Source of the DNA: Permianibacter sp046297695
Lineage (GTDB): Bacteria > Pseudomonadota > Gammaproteobacteria > Enterobacterales > Permianibacteraceae
DNA: 64,000 bases
Direction of reading: 5' to 3'
Assembly: GCA_046297695.1 (NCBI GenBank)
Contig: JBKBHF010000019.1
Location: forward strand, 1-64,000
Part shown: positions 9,112-17,867 of the stretch, in pieces
How positions within the stretch are numbered: the first letter of the stretch is position 1
Layout: every line of letters starts with the position of its first letter
Notes under the pieces: generated by a model
Database searches by the model: none
The model's input: only the letters and a program-made list of their open reading frames with translations
What the model was told of the DNA's origin: nothing
Translations under genes and position numbers: made by a program

Positions 9112-9176
9112 TGCTCTCCTTATCGAGCGTGACGAAGGCGGGACTGCCAATCCCGCTTGCTGACCACGTTTTTGTC

Positions 9177-10199
9177 TTACGACAGCGTCAGCACCACCTT
9201 GCCTATCGATTGACCACTGCGCAAACATTCCAGCGCCTGCGGTGCGTCGGCAAACGCAAAGACATGGCCGACATGCGGCGGCGGCAAGCCCAGCGCGTTC
9301 ACTTCGGCCAGCAGCGTGGCAAAGAGTTCATGTTGCTGCCACAGCCAGATCAAATTGAAAGCCAACACCGATTTGTTGGCGCTGATCATCGCCAGCGCAT
9401 CGTAACGCGGCCGACGCCAATACTTGCTGGCCATGGCAAACCAGTTGGGGCGACGCTTGCCCGGCGCGTATTCGGCGGCGCCGAATACCACCAGGCGGCC
9501 GGTCGGCGCCAACGCCTCGAACGACGCGCGTTGCACCTCGCCGCCGATGGCATCGAGCACCAGATACAGCGGCCGACCGGCCAGCGTCTGCTGCAACTGC
9601 GTGGCAAATGCCGCGTCACGGACGATGATGTCGGCAAACCCCTGTTGCTGCAGAAACGCGCGCTTGCGCGCATCGCTGACGGTGCCAATCACCGGCACGC
9701 CGCGCGCCGCGCAGATGCGCATGGCCTGCAAGCCGACGCCGCCGGCAGCGGAATGAATGAGCGTCAGCCGGCCCGGCGCAAACGCGCCCAGATCGCGCAG
9801 TGCATACCAAGCGGTGAAGGTTTGCACGAGAAAAGCGGCGCCTTGATGGAACGACCAGCCGGCCGGCAACGCGGCGAGCTGATGCGGCGCGACATCGACA
9901 TGACTGGCATAGGCGCCAAAGCGGATACAGCCCATGACGCGATCGCCCACCCGCCACGCCGGCGCATCGCTTTCACACACGACGCCGGCAAATTCAAGAC
10001 CGGGCACAAAGGCGCCGCTCGGCGTCGCCGAATAAAGCCCGGTCAAGGCAAAAATGTCGGCAAAGTTCAAACCGACCGCGCGGACCTCAACCCGGACTTG
10101 ACCAGCCGGTAGCGGCGGCAACGCCTCGTGCTGCCGTTGCAGCCGCGCCAGATCACCGGCCTTGGGCGTGCGCCACAGCGTTCGTTCGGTGGCCGTCAT
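9177..10199 (-). CDS. Zinc-independent MDR oxidoreductase, VAT-1/quinone oxidoreductase-like
   Basis: A 340-residue medium-chain dehydrogenase/reductase. The N-terminal GroES-like half has VRAVGLNFADIFALTGLY, the pattern of the quinone-reductase/VAT-1 branch lacking the catalytic zinc ligands. The Rossmann NAD(P)H site is SAAGGVGLQAMRI. The segment KRRPNWFAMASKYWRRPRYDAL after the nucleotide domain is typical of VAT-1-like members. It presumably reduces a quinone or enone; the substrate cannot be told. It follows the GNAT gene by three bases, so the two are probably co-transcribed. Confidence 0.85.
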   Translation of the reverse strand: MTATERTLWRTPKAGDLARLQRQHEALPPLPAGQVRVEVRAVGLNFADIFALTGLYSATPSGAFVPGLEFAGVVCESDAPAWRVGDRVMGCIRFGAYASHVDVAPHQLAALPAGWSFHQGAAFLVQTFTAWYALRDLGAFAPGRLTLIHSAAGGVGLQAMRICAARGVPVIGTVSDARKRAFLQQQGFADIIVRDAAFATQLQQTLAGRPLYLVLDAIGGEVQRASFEALAPTGRLVVFGAAEYAPGKRRPNWFAMASKYWRRPRYDALAMISANKSVLAFNLIWLWQQHELFATLLAEVNALGLPPPHVGHVFAFADAPQALECLRSGQSIGKVVLTLS

Positions 10200-10202
10200 G
10201 GC

Positions 10203-10775
10203 TCAGCTTTGTCGCGGCCGCCCGGCACCCGGCCAGGCACCGGGCGGCTGCGCCGGCAATTGCCGGTATTCGATTTCGGTGTGGTAATGGACGAGCCCGC
10301 GCGCCTGATAATTGTGCAGCGCCGCCGGGTGATCGAGCGTGCAGGTGTGCACGAACACGCGCGTTGCGCCCCAGTCCCAGGCATCGCTGATGCAGCGTGA
10401 CAACAACCAGCCACCGATGCCGCGGCCCAGATACGCCGGCATCAAACCGAAGTAGGCGATCTCGACACTGCCGTCGTCGTGCTTGTGCAATTCGTAGTAA
10501 CCGGCCGGCGTGCCGTTGGCATAGCAAACGAAGGTGCGGTGATGCGGCCCGGCAATCGCGCTTTGCCACTGCGCGTAGGTCCATGGCAAGCGATCGACCC
10601 AGTACCAGTCGCCGCCGACGGCGGTGTAGAGAAAACGGTTCAGCTCCGGCAGCGGCTCTTTCGCTTCGCGGATCTCGAACGTGGCCGGATCCGGACAGGG
10701 TTTGGCGTTCAGGGCGTCGCGCTGCAACATTTGCAGATACAGCACGTCGATGGCTTGGGTGGGCAATTGAGACAT
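10203..10775 (-). CDS. GNAT family N-acetyltransferase
   Basis: A 190-residue acetyltransferase. The acetyl-CoA site is in VEIAYFGLMPAYLGRGIGGWLLSRCI (the R/Q-x-x-G-x-G/A loop as GRGIGG), and the C-terminal part has HTCTLDHPAALHNYQARGL, as in GNATs of the RimI type. The N-terminus with FLYTAVGGDWYWVDRLPWTYAQW resembles a subgroup of proteobacterial GNATs of unknown substrate. Upstream partner of the MDR oxidoreductase gene. Confidence 0.88.
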   Translation of the reverse strand: MSQLPTQAIDVLYLQMLQRDALNAKPCPDPATFEIREAKEPLPELNRFLYTAVGGDWYWVDRLPWTYAQWQSAIAGPHHRTFVCYANGTPAGYYELHKHDDGSVEIAYFGLMPAYLGRGIGGWLLSRCISDAWDWGATRVFVHTCTLDHPAALHNYQARGLVHYHTEIEYRQLPAQPPGAWPGAGRPRQS

Positions 10776-10864
10776 GGCCGCTCACAACTGAAATCGGATG
10801 CGGCACAGTGTAGCCAGACCTTGGCAGCGACGCACCTGGCGGACGTCACTGCCAACGGAAACGC

Positions 10865-12340
10865 TCAGGACTTGCTGGCGAGCGCCGCAAGTTCCGCTTC
10901 GCTCAGTTTGCGGATCTTGATGCTGAACAGCCCGTAGATGATCGCAATCAGCGGATTGATCAGATTGAAAAAGGCGTACGGCAGATACGCCAGGGTCGGC
11001 ACACCGAGCGTGCCGGCCATGAAAGCACCACAGGTGTTCCACGGCACCAAGGGCGAGGTGATGGTGCCCGCGTCTTCCAGCGTACGCGACAGATTCTCCG
11101 GCGCCAGACCGCGACGCTGGAACTCGGCCTTGTACATGCGGCCCGGCAATACCAGCGAGATGTATTGATCGGCAGCGATGATGTTGATGCCGATGCAGGT
11201 CAGCACCGTGGTGACGATCAGCGAACCGGTACCGCGGGCAAACACCAGCACCGATGACACCAGCCGTTGCAGCAAACCGGTGCGCTCGAGCGCTGCGCCG
11301 AACACCATCGCACAGATGATGAGCCACACCGTATTGAGCATGCTGGCCATGCCACCGCGCGATAGCAGCGAATCGACGGCGGCATCGCCGGTCGCCGATT
11401 TGTAGCCGGAAGCGAGTACCGTCCAGATCCCTTTCAGCAGTTCCATGGCGCCACCGGCTTCGGCGCCGACAAAGCGCAGTATGGCCTCACGCTGGAACAG
11501 CACGGCCCACAGCGCACCAACCAGGGCGGCAATGAAAATGGCCGGAAATGCCGGCACTTTCCTGATTGCCATCGCAAACAGGATCAGTACCGGGATCAGC
11601 ACATACCAGCCGACATCAAACTGACCGGACAGCAGATTCAGGCTGTTGTTGAGTGCCTCGGCGCTGACGGCTTCGGTGTGGGCCTGCAGACCCAGCACGG
11701 TAAAAATGCTGAGCGCAATCACGATGCTGGGGGCAGTGGTCCACATCAGATGACGGATATGAGTGAACAGCTCTGCCCCGGCAACGGCAGGCGCCAGATT
11801 GGTGGTGTCCGACAACGGCGAGATCTTGTCGCCGAAGTAAGCGCCGGAAACGATGGCACCGGCAGTGATTGCCGGCGACAAACCCAGCGTATGCGATACG
11901 CCAATCAAGGCCACACCGACGGTGCCGGCGGTGGTCCACGAGCTGCCAATCGATACCGAAACGATGCAGCAGATGACACACGTTGCGGCGTAAAAAATGG
12001 CGGGGTCGAGCAGCATCAGGCCGTAGTAGATCATCGCCGGCACGGTGCCGCTCAAAATGAAGCTGCCGATCAGCGCGCCGACCGCCAGCAGGATCAACAC
12101 GGCTTTCAGGCTCAGCGAAATGCCGTGAATGAGCCCTTCTTCCAACTCATTCCAGCGATGGCCATTGCGCAGACCGATGATCAAGGCAAGACCGGAAGCG
12201 AGCAACAGCGCGATCTGGTTGGCGCCGTAGGAAGAGTCACTGCCGTACAGGCGAACCGAGAAAAACAGCAGAACAATCAGCAGCAACACGGGCAACAGCG
12301 CATCAAGCAGGCTGGGCGCGCGCGGGGTGGACGACGACAT
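10865..12340 (-). CDS. nhaC: Na+/H+ antiporter NhaC family
   Basis: A 491-residue inner-membrane antiporter with about a dozen hydrophobic segments. Diagnostic blocks are SVSIGSSWTTAGTVGVALIGV and GAYFGDKISPLSDTTNLAPAVAG, which match NhaC proteins that extrude Na+ in exchange for H+. GINIIAADQYISLVLPGRMY and TSPLVPWNTCGAFMAGTLGV later in the chain agree. Two ATGs (12349, 12340) compete; AAGAGG directly abuts the first but sits nine bases from the second, so 12340 is preferred. Confidence 0.93.
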   Translation of the reverse strand: MSSSTPRAPSLLDALLPVLLLIVLLFFSVRLYGSDSSYGANQIALLLASGLALIIGLRNGHRWNELEEGLIHGISLSLKAVLILLAVGALIGSFILSGTVPAMIYYGLMLLDPAIFYAATCVICCIVSVSIGSSWTTAGTVGVALIGVSHTLGLSPAITAGAIVSGAYFGDKISPLSDTTNLAPAVAGAELFTHIRHLMWTTAPSIVIALSIFTVLGLQAHTEAVSAEALNNSLNLLSGQFDVGWYVLIPVLILFAMAIRKVPAFPAIFIAALVGALWAVLFQREAILRFVGAEAGGAMELLKGIWTVLASGYKSATGDAAVDSLLSRGGMASMLNTVWLIICAMVFGAALERTGLLQRLVSSVLVFARGTGSLIVTTVLTCIGINIIAADQYISLVLPGRMYKAEFQRRGLAPENLSRTLEDAGTITSPLVPWNTCGAFMAGTLGVPTLAYLPYAFFNLINPLIAIIYGLFSIKIRKLSEAELAALASKS

Positions 12341-12435
12341 CCGGGGCATCCTCTTGGAATTATCATCCCCGGGTTCGGCCGGGGTCGGGCGAGTTTACTG
12401 GATTTGGCGGCCCGGCCCCAGCGTTGGCGCTGGCA

Positions 12436-13374
12436 TTAGTCCGCTGTCGGACCAGCGCCCAGGTGTTGCTGGCCGCGCTGGCGTGCCAGCTGCAATTGCC
12501 GACGGCGTTCGTTGAAACGGCGCTTCTGCTCGTCGGTCAGCTGATCGTGACAGCGCGGGCAGCAGAAATCGGCTTCGTATTTGTCCGACTGCCGATCCGC
12601 CGCCGACACCGGACCGCGGCAGGCCGGACAAAACACGTAATCGGCCGGCTGCAGGGCGTGATCGACCGCGACCCGGTTGTCGAAGACAAAACAATCGCCG
12701 CGCCAACGACTTTGCTCGACCGGTACTTTCTCGATGTAGTTCAGGATGCCGCCCTTGAGGTGGTACACCTCCTCGAAGCCTTGCGCGAGCAGGTAGGCAC
12801 TGGCTTTCTCGCAGCGGATGCCGCCCGTGCAGAACATCGCGACTTTCTTGTGCTTACCCGGATCGAGGTTTTGTTTCACCCACACGGGAAATTCGCGGAA
12901 ACTGCGGGTATTCGGGTCCAGTGCCCGGTCGAAACTGCCGATGGCATATTCGTAATCGTTGCGGGTATCGAGCACGACCACATCATCACGCGCAATCAGC
13001 TCGTTCCACGCCGCCGGCTCGACATAGGTGCCGACCCGCTTGTTCGGATCAATATCCGGCACCCCCATGGTGACGATTTCTTTTTTCAGCTTGATCTTGA
13101 GCCGGAAGAACGGATTGCGTTCCGCCAGCGACTCCTTGTGCTCCAGATCGGCAAACTCGGCATGGTCGCGCAACCAGCCGAGCAAAGCGTCGATGCCGGC
13201 GCGGGAGCCGGCGACCGTGCCATTGATGCCTTCATGGGCGAGCAGCAAGCTGCCGCGAATGTCGTGAGCCTGACAGATTTGGTACAGACGTTCTTGCCAT
13301 TGCCGAAGCGGTTCCTGCGCCTCCATCGACGGCGCGAGTGTCACAAATTTATACAGTGCAGCAACCACTACCAT
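12436..13374 (-). CDS. trhO: tRNA uridine(34) hydroxylase TrhO (YceA), rhodanese fold
   Basis: A 312-residue protein of the YceA/TrhO family, which hydroxylates U34 of tRNAs as the first step to mo5U/cmo5U. It has the N-terminal acylphosphatase-like domain (GSLLLAHEGINGTVAGS), a central rhodanese domain with the catalytic loop FCTGGIRCEKAS (Cys182), and a C-terminal zinc-like segment with CPACRGP and CCPRC. Length and all motifs fit the family. Confidence 0.95.
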   Translation of the reverse strand: MVVVAALYKFVTLAPSMEAQEPLRQWQERLYQICQAHDIRGSLLLAHEGINGTVAGSRAGIDALLGWLRDHAEFADLEHKESLAERNPFFRLKIKLKKEIVTMGVPDIDPNKRVGTYVEPAAWNELIARDDVVVLDTRNDYEYAIGSFDRALDPNTRSFREFPVWVKQNLDPGKHKKVAMFCTGGIRCEKASAYLLAQGFEEVYHLKGGILNYIEKVPVEQSRWRGDCFVFDNRVAVDHALQPADYVFCPACRGPVSAADRQSDKYEADFCCPRCHDQLTDEQKRRFNERRRQLQLARQRGQQHLGAGPTAD

Positions 13375-13638
13375 GGCAAAAGGCTCACAGACCTCAGGGA
13401 CACCGTATTATCCGGGATTCGGCTTTGGCGGGCCAGCGTCGCTCCGCAAAGCCGCTAAAATGGCGGGGTTGGCAGCGCTTCTCTGGTGGCACGGATGGCC
13501 ATGCGGCCGCCCTCCCCTTCAGCCAGTCAAGGAACGATGGCGTAAATGTTGCAGATCAATGTGAGCCCGGTTACGTCGCGCTCCCCGCACGCCAACATGC
13601 TTTCGGGCCCCCGCCTACCGGGGCACAAGGAGAAGTTG

Positions 13639-13959
13639 ATGCCGCTCCAGCTCACCGATCAGGACAAGGACTTTGTCTGGCAGGTGGTGATGCGCGCCAG
13701 TGAACGTTTCGGCGGTCACGCGCAGATGTTCAGTAATCCACTCGAATTCGACGATGTCGGCGGCCGCATCCGCTTTCATTGGCCGGACTGGATGCAGGAA
13801 ATCCGCACTTACATCATCGCCAAATACGGCGAGAAAGATGCCCAGTCGCTGTTGCTGGATGTGTTCACCGAAGTGATGTCGCGCGATCAGTTCGAACGCC
13901 GTCAGCAGTTGTACCTGCAGGAAGAACGGCTCGGCCAGAATCAGGCGGTGTGGCGCTGA
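13639..13959 (+). CDS. Small soluble protein, unknown
   Basis: A 106-residue protein that I do not recognise. Start MPLQLTDQDKDFVWQV at 13639 has AAGGAG seven bases upstream; the open frame before it is not convincing. The sequence is mixed alpha/beta and Trp/Phe/Gln-rich with a charged C-terminal helix (SRDQFERRQQLYLQEERLGQNQ). There is no signal peptide or membrane segment. It is followed on the same strand by the TIGR02647 gene 88 bp downstream. Confidence 0.7.
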   Translation: MPLQLTDQDKDFVWQVVMRASERFGGHAQMFSNPLEFDDVGGRIRFHWPDWMQEIRTYIIAKYGEKDAQSLLLDVFTEVMSRDQFERRQQLYLQEERLGQNQAVWR

Positions 13960-14047
13960 TCGCAAATCCGCCGTGGCGGCAACGTTGCCAGCCATGCGAA
14001 AAGGGTGTCAGACTGACCTCACGTTGATGCAGTGGACACCCCACACC

Positions 14048-14299
14048 ATGACCGAAGCCGGTTCGGTAGAGGATTTGCTGGCGGAAATCCGCCTGTTGCT
14101 GCAGTTTCCCCGTCATTCCCGATTGGCCGGTCTCAAGCTGCATCGCGATGCCGAGCCCGCCTTGCATCAAGCCGCCGAGCGGCTGTACAGCAAAGGCTTG
14201 ATCAGTCAGGTCGATGGCGGTTATTTGACCGACCGCGGTATCGAAGCGGCCAATTACGCCCAGCTGCTGACGGATGCCCTGCAGCCGACCATGCACTGA
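14048..14299 (+). CDS. TIGR02647 family protein
   Basis: An 83-residue protein with HSRLAGLKLHRDAEPALHQAAERLYSKGLISQVDGGYLTDRGIEAA. This is the conserved core of the short TIGR02647 family found in gammaproteobacteria; it looks like a small winged-helix-type fold (LISQVDGGYLTDRG). Function unknown. The start at 14048 gives the family length. Confidence 0.85.
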   Translation: MTEAGSVEDLLAEIRLLLQFPRHSRLAGLKLHRDAEPALHQAAERLYSKGLISQVDGGYLTDRGIEAANYAQLLTDALQPTMH

Positions 14300-14442
14300 T
14301 CCGCCCACCTCGCTCGCCCTACCACGTCAGCCGCTTTGCGCCGCCCGCTTGGTGCCTTGGTGCAAAGCGCGCGCCGATTGCACCAAGCGGCCGCCGCTTC
14401 CGTATACTGTCGCGCCTTTTTTCCGCCTAGACGAGGAAGCCT

Positions 14443-15033
14443 ATGCCGGCCCTGACTGACGCCGCCCTGAAGCAATTGTTCACCGACGCGCGCACCCACA
14501 ACGCCTGGCGCGATCAACCGGTTGAGGACGCGCTGTTGCAGCAGCTGTACGACCTGGTCAAATGGGGCCCGACCGCCGCCAACACCTGCCCGCTGCGCAT
14601 CGTTTTCGTCAAATCCAAAGAGGCCAAGGAAAAATTGCGGCCCTGCCTGTCGGCAGGCAACGTCGACAAGACCATGGCAGCACCAGTCACCGCCATTCTG
14701 GCTTGGGACAACGCGTTCTATGACCAGTTACCGAAGCTGTTTCCAAACAATCTCGATGCGCGCAACTGGTATGCTGGCAAAGAAAAAGCCATTTATGAAA
14801 ATGCTTTCCGCGGCAGCACGCTGCAAGGTGGTTATTTCATTCTGGCGGCACGCGCGCTCGGCCTCGATTGCGGTCCGATGGGTGGCTTCAACGCCGACAA
14901 GATCAACGCCACGTTCTTCGCCGACAGCAACTGGAGAGTGAACTTCCTGTGCAACCTCGGGTATGGCGACCCGAGTGGTGTGTTTCCGCGCAACCCACGG
15001 CTCGACTTTTCCGAGGCCTGCCGCATTGAGTGA
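14443..15033 (+). CDS. Malonic semialdehyde reductase-like nitroreductase (RutE/HadB type)
   Basis: A 196-residue FMN-dependent nitroreductase-fold protein. WRDQPVEDALLQQLYDLVKWGPTAANTCPLRIVFVKS is the N-terminal FMN-binding signature of the RutE/HadB group, and LQGGYFILAARALGLDCGPMGGF the second. RutE reduces malonic semialdehyde in pyrimidine breakdown, but no rut genes lie nearby, so the true substrate is open. ATG 14443 has GAGGAAGCCT upstream. A strong terminator follows 31 bp after the stop. Confidence 0.9.
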   Translation: MPALTDAALKQLFTDARTHNAWRDQPVEDALLQQLYDLVKWGPTAANTCPLRIVFVKSKEAKEKLRPCLSAGNVDKTMAAPVTAILAWDNAFYDQLPKLFPNNLDARNWYAGKEKAIYENAFRGSTLQGGYFILAARALGLDCGPMGGFNADKINATFFADSNWRVNFLCNLGYGDPSGVFPRNPRLDFSEACRIE

Positions 15034-15064
15034 TGTGGTCGACGCCACTGGGAGCTATCGCAAC

Positions 15065-15096
15065 AAAAAGGGACGCATTCGCGTCCCTTTTTGTTT
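15065..15096. terminator. Bidirectional intrinsic terminator
   Basis: Perfect 12-bp stem AAAAAGGGACGC / GCGTCCCTTTTT (15065-15076, 15081-15092) with loop ATTC and T-rich flanks on both strands. It serves the nitroreductase gene (plus) and the GGDEF-EAL gene (minus), which converge here. Confidence 0.9.
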
Positions 15097-15113
15097 TCCA
15101 CGTTGTTGCGCGC

Positions 15114-17210
15114 TCAGGCGCCGCCACTTTGCAACCGCGGAAAACTCGGCATGGCCTGTTTCAGCATCGGCGTCAACACCGCCTCAGGCACCGGTGGGCT
15201 GAACAGATAGCCTTGCACTTCTTCACAATCATGCGCCAGCAAAAACTCAAACTGTTCACGAGTCTCAACGCCTTCGGCGATCACCATCAGGCGCAGGCTG
15301 CGTGCCATTGACAAAATGGCCAGCGTGATGGCGGTGTCGTCGGTATTGCGGTTGACCTCATCGATGAAGCTGCGGTCAATCTTGAGGCCGTCGAGCGGGA
15401 ACCGGCGCAGGTAACTGAGCGAGGAATAGCCGGTGCCAAAATCATCGATCACCAGTTTGAAACCGAGTGCTTTGAGCTTTTTCAACTGATTGGTTGCGCT
15501 CTCGACATCGCGCATCAGCAGCGACTCGGTCAGCTCCAGCTCCAGCCACTCCGGCGGGACATGGTGCGCGTCGGCAATGCGGGCGATCTGTTCCGCCAGA
15601 TCCACCTGACGGAACTGCACCGCCGAAATGTTGACGGCTACGCGCAACGGGCCGATGCCCTGCTTGCGCCATTCGGCCAACTGCCGGGTTGCCCGCTCAA
15701 TGACCCACTGACCGATCGGCACGATCAGACCGGTGCTTTCCGCGATGGGAATGAATTCTGCCGGCGAGATCGAGCCCATCACCGGATGCTTCCAGCGCAA
15801 CAGGGCTTCGACACCAACGATGCGTTTGCTGATCGTGTCGATCTGCGGCTGGTAATACAGTTCGAGCTGGTTGTATTGCAGCGCTTCCCGCAGCTCGGTG
15901 GCGAGGCTCAGCCGACGCAGTGACAGCGCGTTCATGTCCGGCTGATAAAACTGATAGGTGTTGCGGCCGAGCTCCTTGGCCTTGTACATGGCCGTGTCGG
16001 CGTTGCGCATCAGGGTGTGGACATCACGGCCATCGGTCGGGAACACGGCAACGCCGATGGATACCGTGGTGCTGACCACGTAACCGCCGATGTGAAACGC
16101 CTCCGCAAACGCCGAGATGATCTTGTTCAACACCGTGATCACGTTCAGATCGTCGTGCAGTTCTTCCAGCACCAGCACAAACTCGTCACCGCCCAGACGT
16201 GACAGCGTGTCACCCCGGCGCAGGCATTCGTGCAGCCGGGTCGCCGCCGCTTTCAGCAAATCGTCACCGATGGCGTGCCCAAGCGAATCGTTCACTTCCT
16301 TGAAGTGATCCAGATCGAGGAAAATCACCGCCACCCGATCGTGTTCGCGGCTGGCGCGCATCAGCGCATTGGCGATCCGATCCATGCACAGCGAGCGGTT
16401 CGGCAGATCGGTCAGGCCATCATAATTGGCGAGGTGATGCAGTTCCTGCACCGCCTGCTCCAAGGTCTCCTTGGAGTCGCGCAGCGCCCCTTCGGCCCGA
16501 TCGCGCGCCTGCTCACGCTCGCCGATGACATCCAGCATGTGATTGAAGCCGCGGGCCAGGCGGGCGATTTCATCGTCACCATCGACCGGGGCCCGCAAAC
16601 TGAAATCATTGCGAGCTGAGACCTGACTGGTCAGTTTGGCCAGATTCAGAATCGGCGCCGACACATATCGTTGCAAGCGCAACGCCAGCAGGAACGACAC
16701 CAGAATCAGGGCGCCACCGATCAGGAACAGCACCAGCAGACTCTGGCGGGTGGCTGTGTTCAGTTCCCGCAGCGATACCTGCAGTTGCAGATAGCCGAGT
16801 GGCGCGCCGGGCTCGCTGCCAATGGTCTGGGTCAAGATCAGCTGCTCGGACTGCAACTGCATGGCGTTGCGCACCGGCAAGGGCAAGGTCTCCGGCAACC
16901 CGGCACGGCTGCCGCGCATGACCGTGGCGAACAAACTGCCATTGGCACCGTAGACCGACGCCTGAAGCAAAGTCGGCAACTGGCCCTTGTTCAAGACGTC
17001 GAGCACGGCGCTGCGATCATCAAACGTCAGCGCCGCTTCGCTGTACAAGGCCATCAAGCGGGCTTGCGCCGAGACGTTGTCGATCAGGGCATCGCGAGCA
17101 TTGCGCTGCTGATAGAAACCGAGCGCGATGAGCCCCAAGCCGATGGCGAGCGACGAGACCAGCACAATGATGCCGACCAACTTGGCGCGCAAACTCAGGG
17201 AGCGCATCAT
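15114..17210 (-). CDS. Membrane GGDEF-EAL protein, YfiN-like with added EAL domain
   Basis: A 698-residue c-di-GMP enzyme. An N-terminal membrane helix (~9-30), a periplasmic sensor (~31-155, CHASE8-like) and a second helix (~158-180) are followed by HAMP, then GGDEF and EAL. The cyclase site RLGGDEF is intact, and RRGD five residues before it is an inhibitory I-site. The phosphodiesterase motifs EALLRW, NISAVQF, ELTES, DDFGTGYSSLSYL, KIDRSF and AEGVET are all present, so both activities are possible. Its start overlaps the stop of the yfiR-like gene (ATGA), implying an operon in which the periplasmic YfiR-type protein controls this enzyme. Classical YfiN lacks EAL. Confidence 0.92.
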   Translation of the reverse strand: MMRSLSLRAKLVGIIVLVSSLAIGLGLIALGFYQQRNARDALIDNVSAQARLMALYSEAALTFDDRSAVLDVLNKGQLPTLLQASVYGANGSLFATVMRGSRAGLPETLPLPVRNAMQLQSEQLILTQTIGSEPGAPLGYLQLQVSLRELNTATRQSLLVLFLIGGALILVSFLLALRLQRYVSAPILNLAKLTSQVSARNDFSLRAPVDGDDEIARLARGFNHMLDVIGEREQARDRAEGALRDSKETLEQAVQELHHLANYDGLTDLPNRSLCMDRIANALMRASREHDRVAVIFLDLDHFKEVNDSLGHAIGDDLLKAAATRLHECLRRGDTLSRLGGDEFVLVLEELHDDLNVITVLNKIISAFAEAFHIGGYVVSTTVSIGVAVFPTDGRDVHTLMRNADTAMYKAKELGRNTYQFYQPDMNALSLRRLSLATELREALQYNQLELYYQPQIDTISKRIVGVEALLRWKHPVMGSISPAEFIPIAESTGLIVPIGQWVIERATRQLAEWRKQGIGPLRVAVNISAVQFRQVDLAEQIARIADAHHVPPEWLELELTESLLMRDVESATNQLKKLKALGFKLVIDDFGTGYSSLSYLRRFPLDGLKIDRSFIDEVNRNTDDTAITLAILSMARSLRLMVIAEGVETREQFEFLLAHDCEEVQGYLFSPPVPEAVLTPMLKQAMPSFPRLQSGGA

Positions 17211-17782
17211 CTGGCCCCCTTTTGCCGCACCACGCGGGCAATTTTCAGCAAGTGGGAAGAGACCGTCAGACCGGACTGCTGGGTCGCATCAACGTTGATC
17301 TCGAAACGCAGGTAACCGTCTTCTTCGAAGATATTGATATGGCTGCCGGCCTCGGCAAACCCGGGACTGGCGCTGACCACCAGGGTGTGAGCAAGGCGGG
17401 CCTGCTCCAGCAGCGTATCGCGCATGGCAGTTGGCGCCTTGCCGAAGAACAGCAGATCGCAGAGTGACGGCGGCGGCGCTGCAGTCAAGGCATGGACACG
17501 AACGGCTTTGCCCTTGATCGCCTGCTTGGCGTACAACGTGTTCAGCAGCGTGGCAAAGTCGGCGTCGGCGAGCACACAGAGTTCAAACGGCACCGTGCTG
17601 TCATGGACACGATGCGCCGCCGGCCACTCGACAAACCGGGTAAACCGCTCCAACCAGACGCCGCGCAAGCTGTTGGCATCGACCGGCAGGTCAGCCGCTT
17701 CCACCGCCGGGCTCGTTGGCAACAGCAGCAGGAACGACACCAGCGTTGCATGCACGCCGAACCAGCGGCGCCACGTATTCAC
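17207..17782 (-). CDS. YfiR family periplasmic repressor
   Basis: A 191-residue secreted protein with a signal peptide (~1-29, ending VEAAD). The core FTRFVEWPAA...FELCVLADADF and the C-terminal GSHINIFEEDGYLRFEINVDATQQSGLTVSSHLLKIARVV are the YfiR (DUF4154) signature. In Pseudomonas, YfiR binds and inhibits the periplasmic domain of the cyclase YfiN. Here it is translationally coupled (ATGA) to a membrane GGDEF-EAL protein, the presumed target. I see no yfiB-like outer-membrane lipoprotein next to the pair. Confidence 0.92.
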   Translation of the reverse strand: MNTWRRWFGVHATLVSFLLLLPTSPAVEAADLPVDANSLRGVWLERFTRFVEWPAAHRVHDSTVPFELCVLADADFATLLNTLYAKQAIKGKAVRVHALTAAPPPSLCDLLFFGKAPTAMRDTLLEQARLAHTLVVSASPGFAEAGSHINIFEEDGYLRFEINVDATQQSGLTVSSHLLKIARVVRQKGAR

Positions 17783-17867
17783 GCGGTGTTCCCCCTATCA
17801 ATGAGCGACGGTCGTGGCACCAGTGTAGAAGTGCGGCCTAGCTTCGCCAAGTCGACCAGCATGGCAC

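Noticed and set aside
7048..9132. 694-codon plus-strand frame opposite the giant membrane-protein gene
   Set aside because: It is the antisense shadow of the real gene, rich in Gln/Arg/His as such shadows are in GC-rich DNA, with no family motifs.
13375..13638. Possible riboswitch upstream of the 106-residue protein gene
   Set aside because: GC-rich structure is present but matches no riboswitch class that I know.
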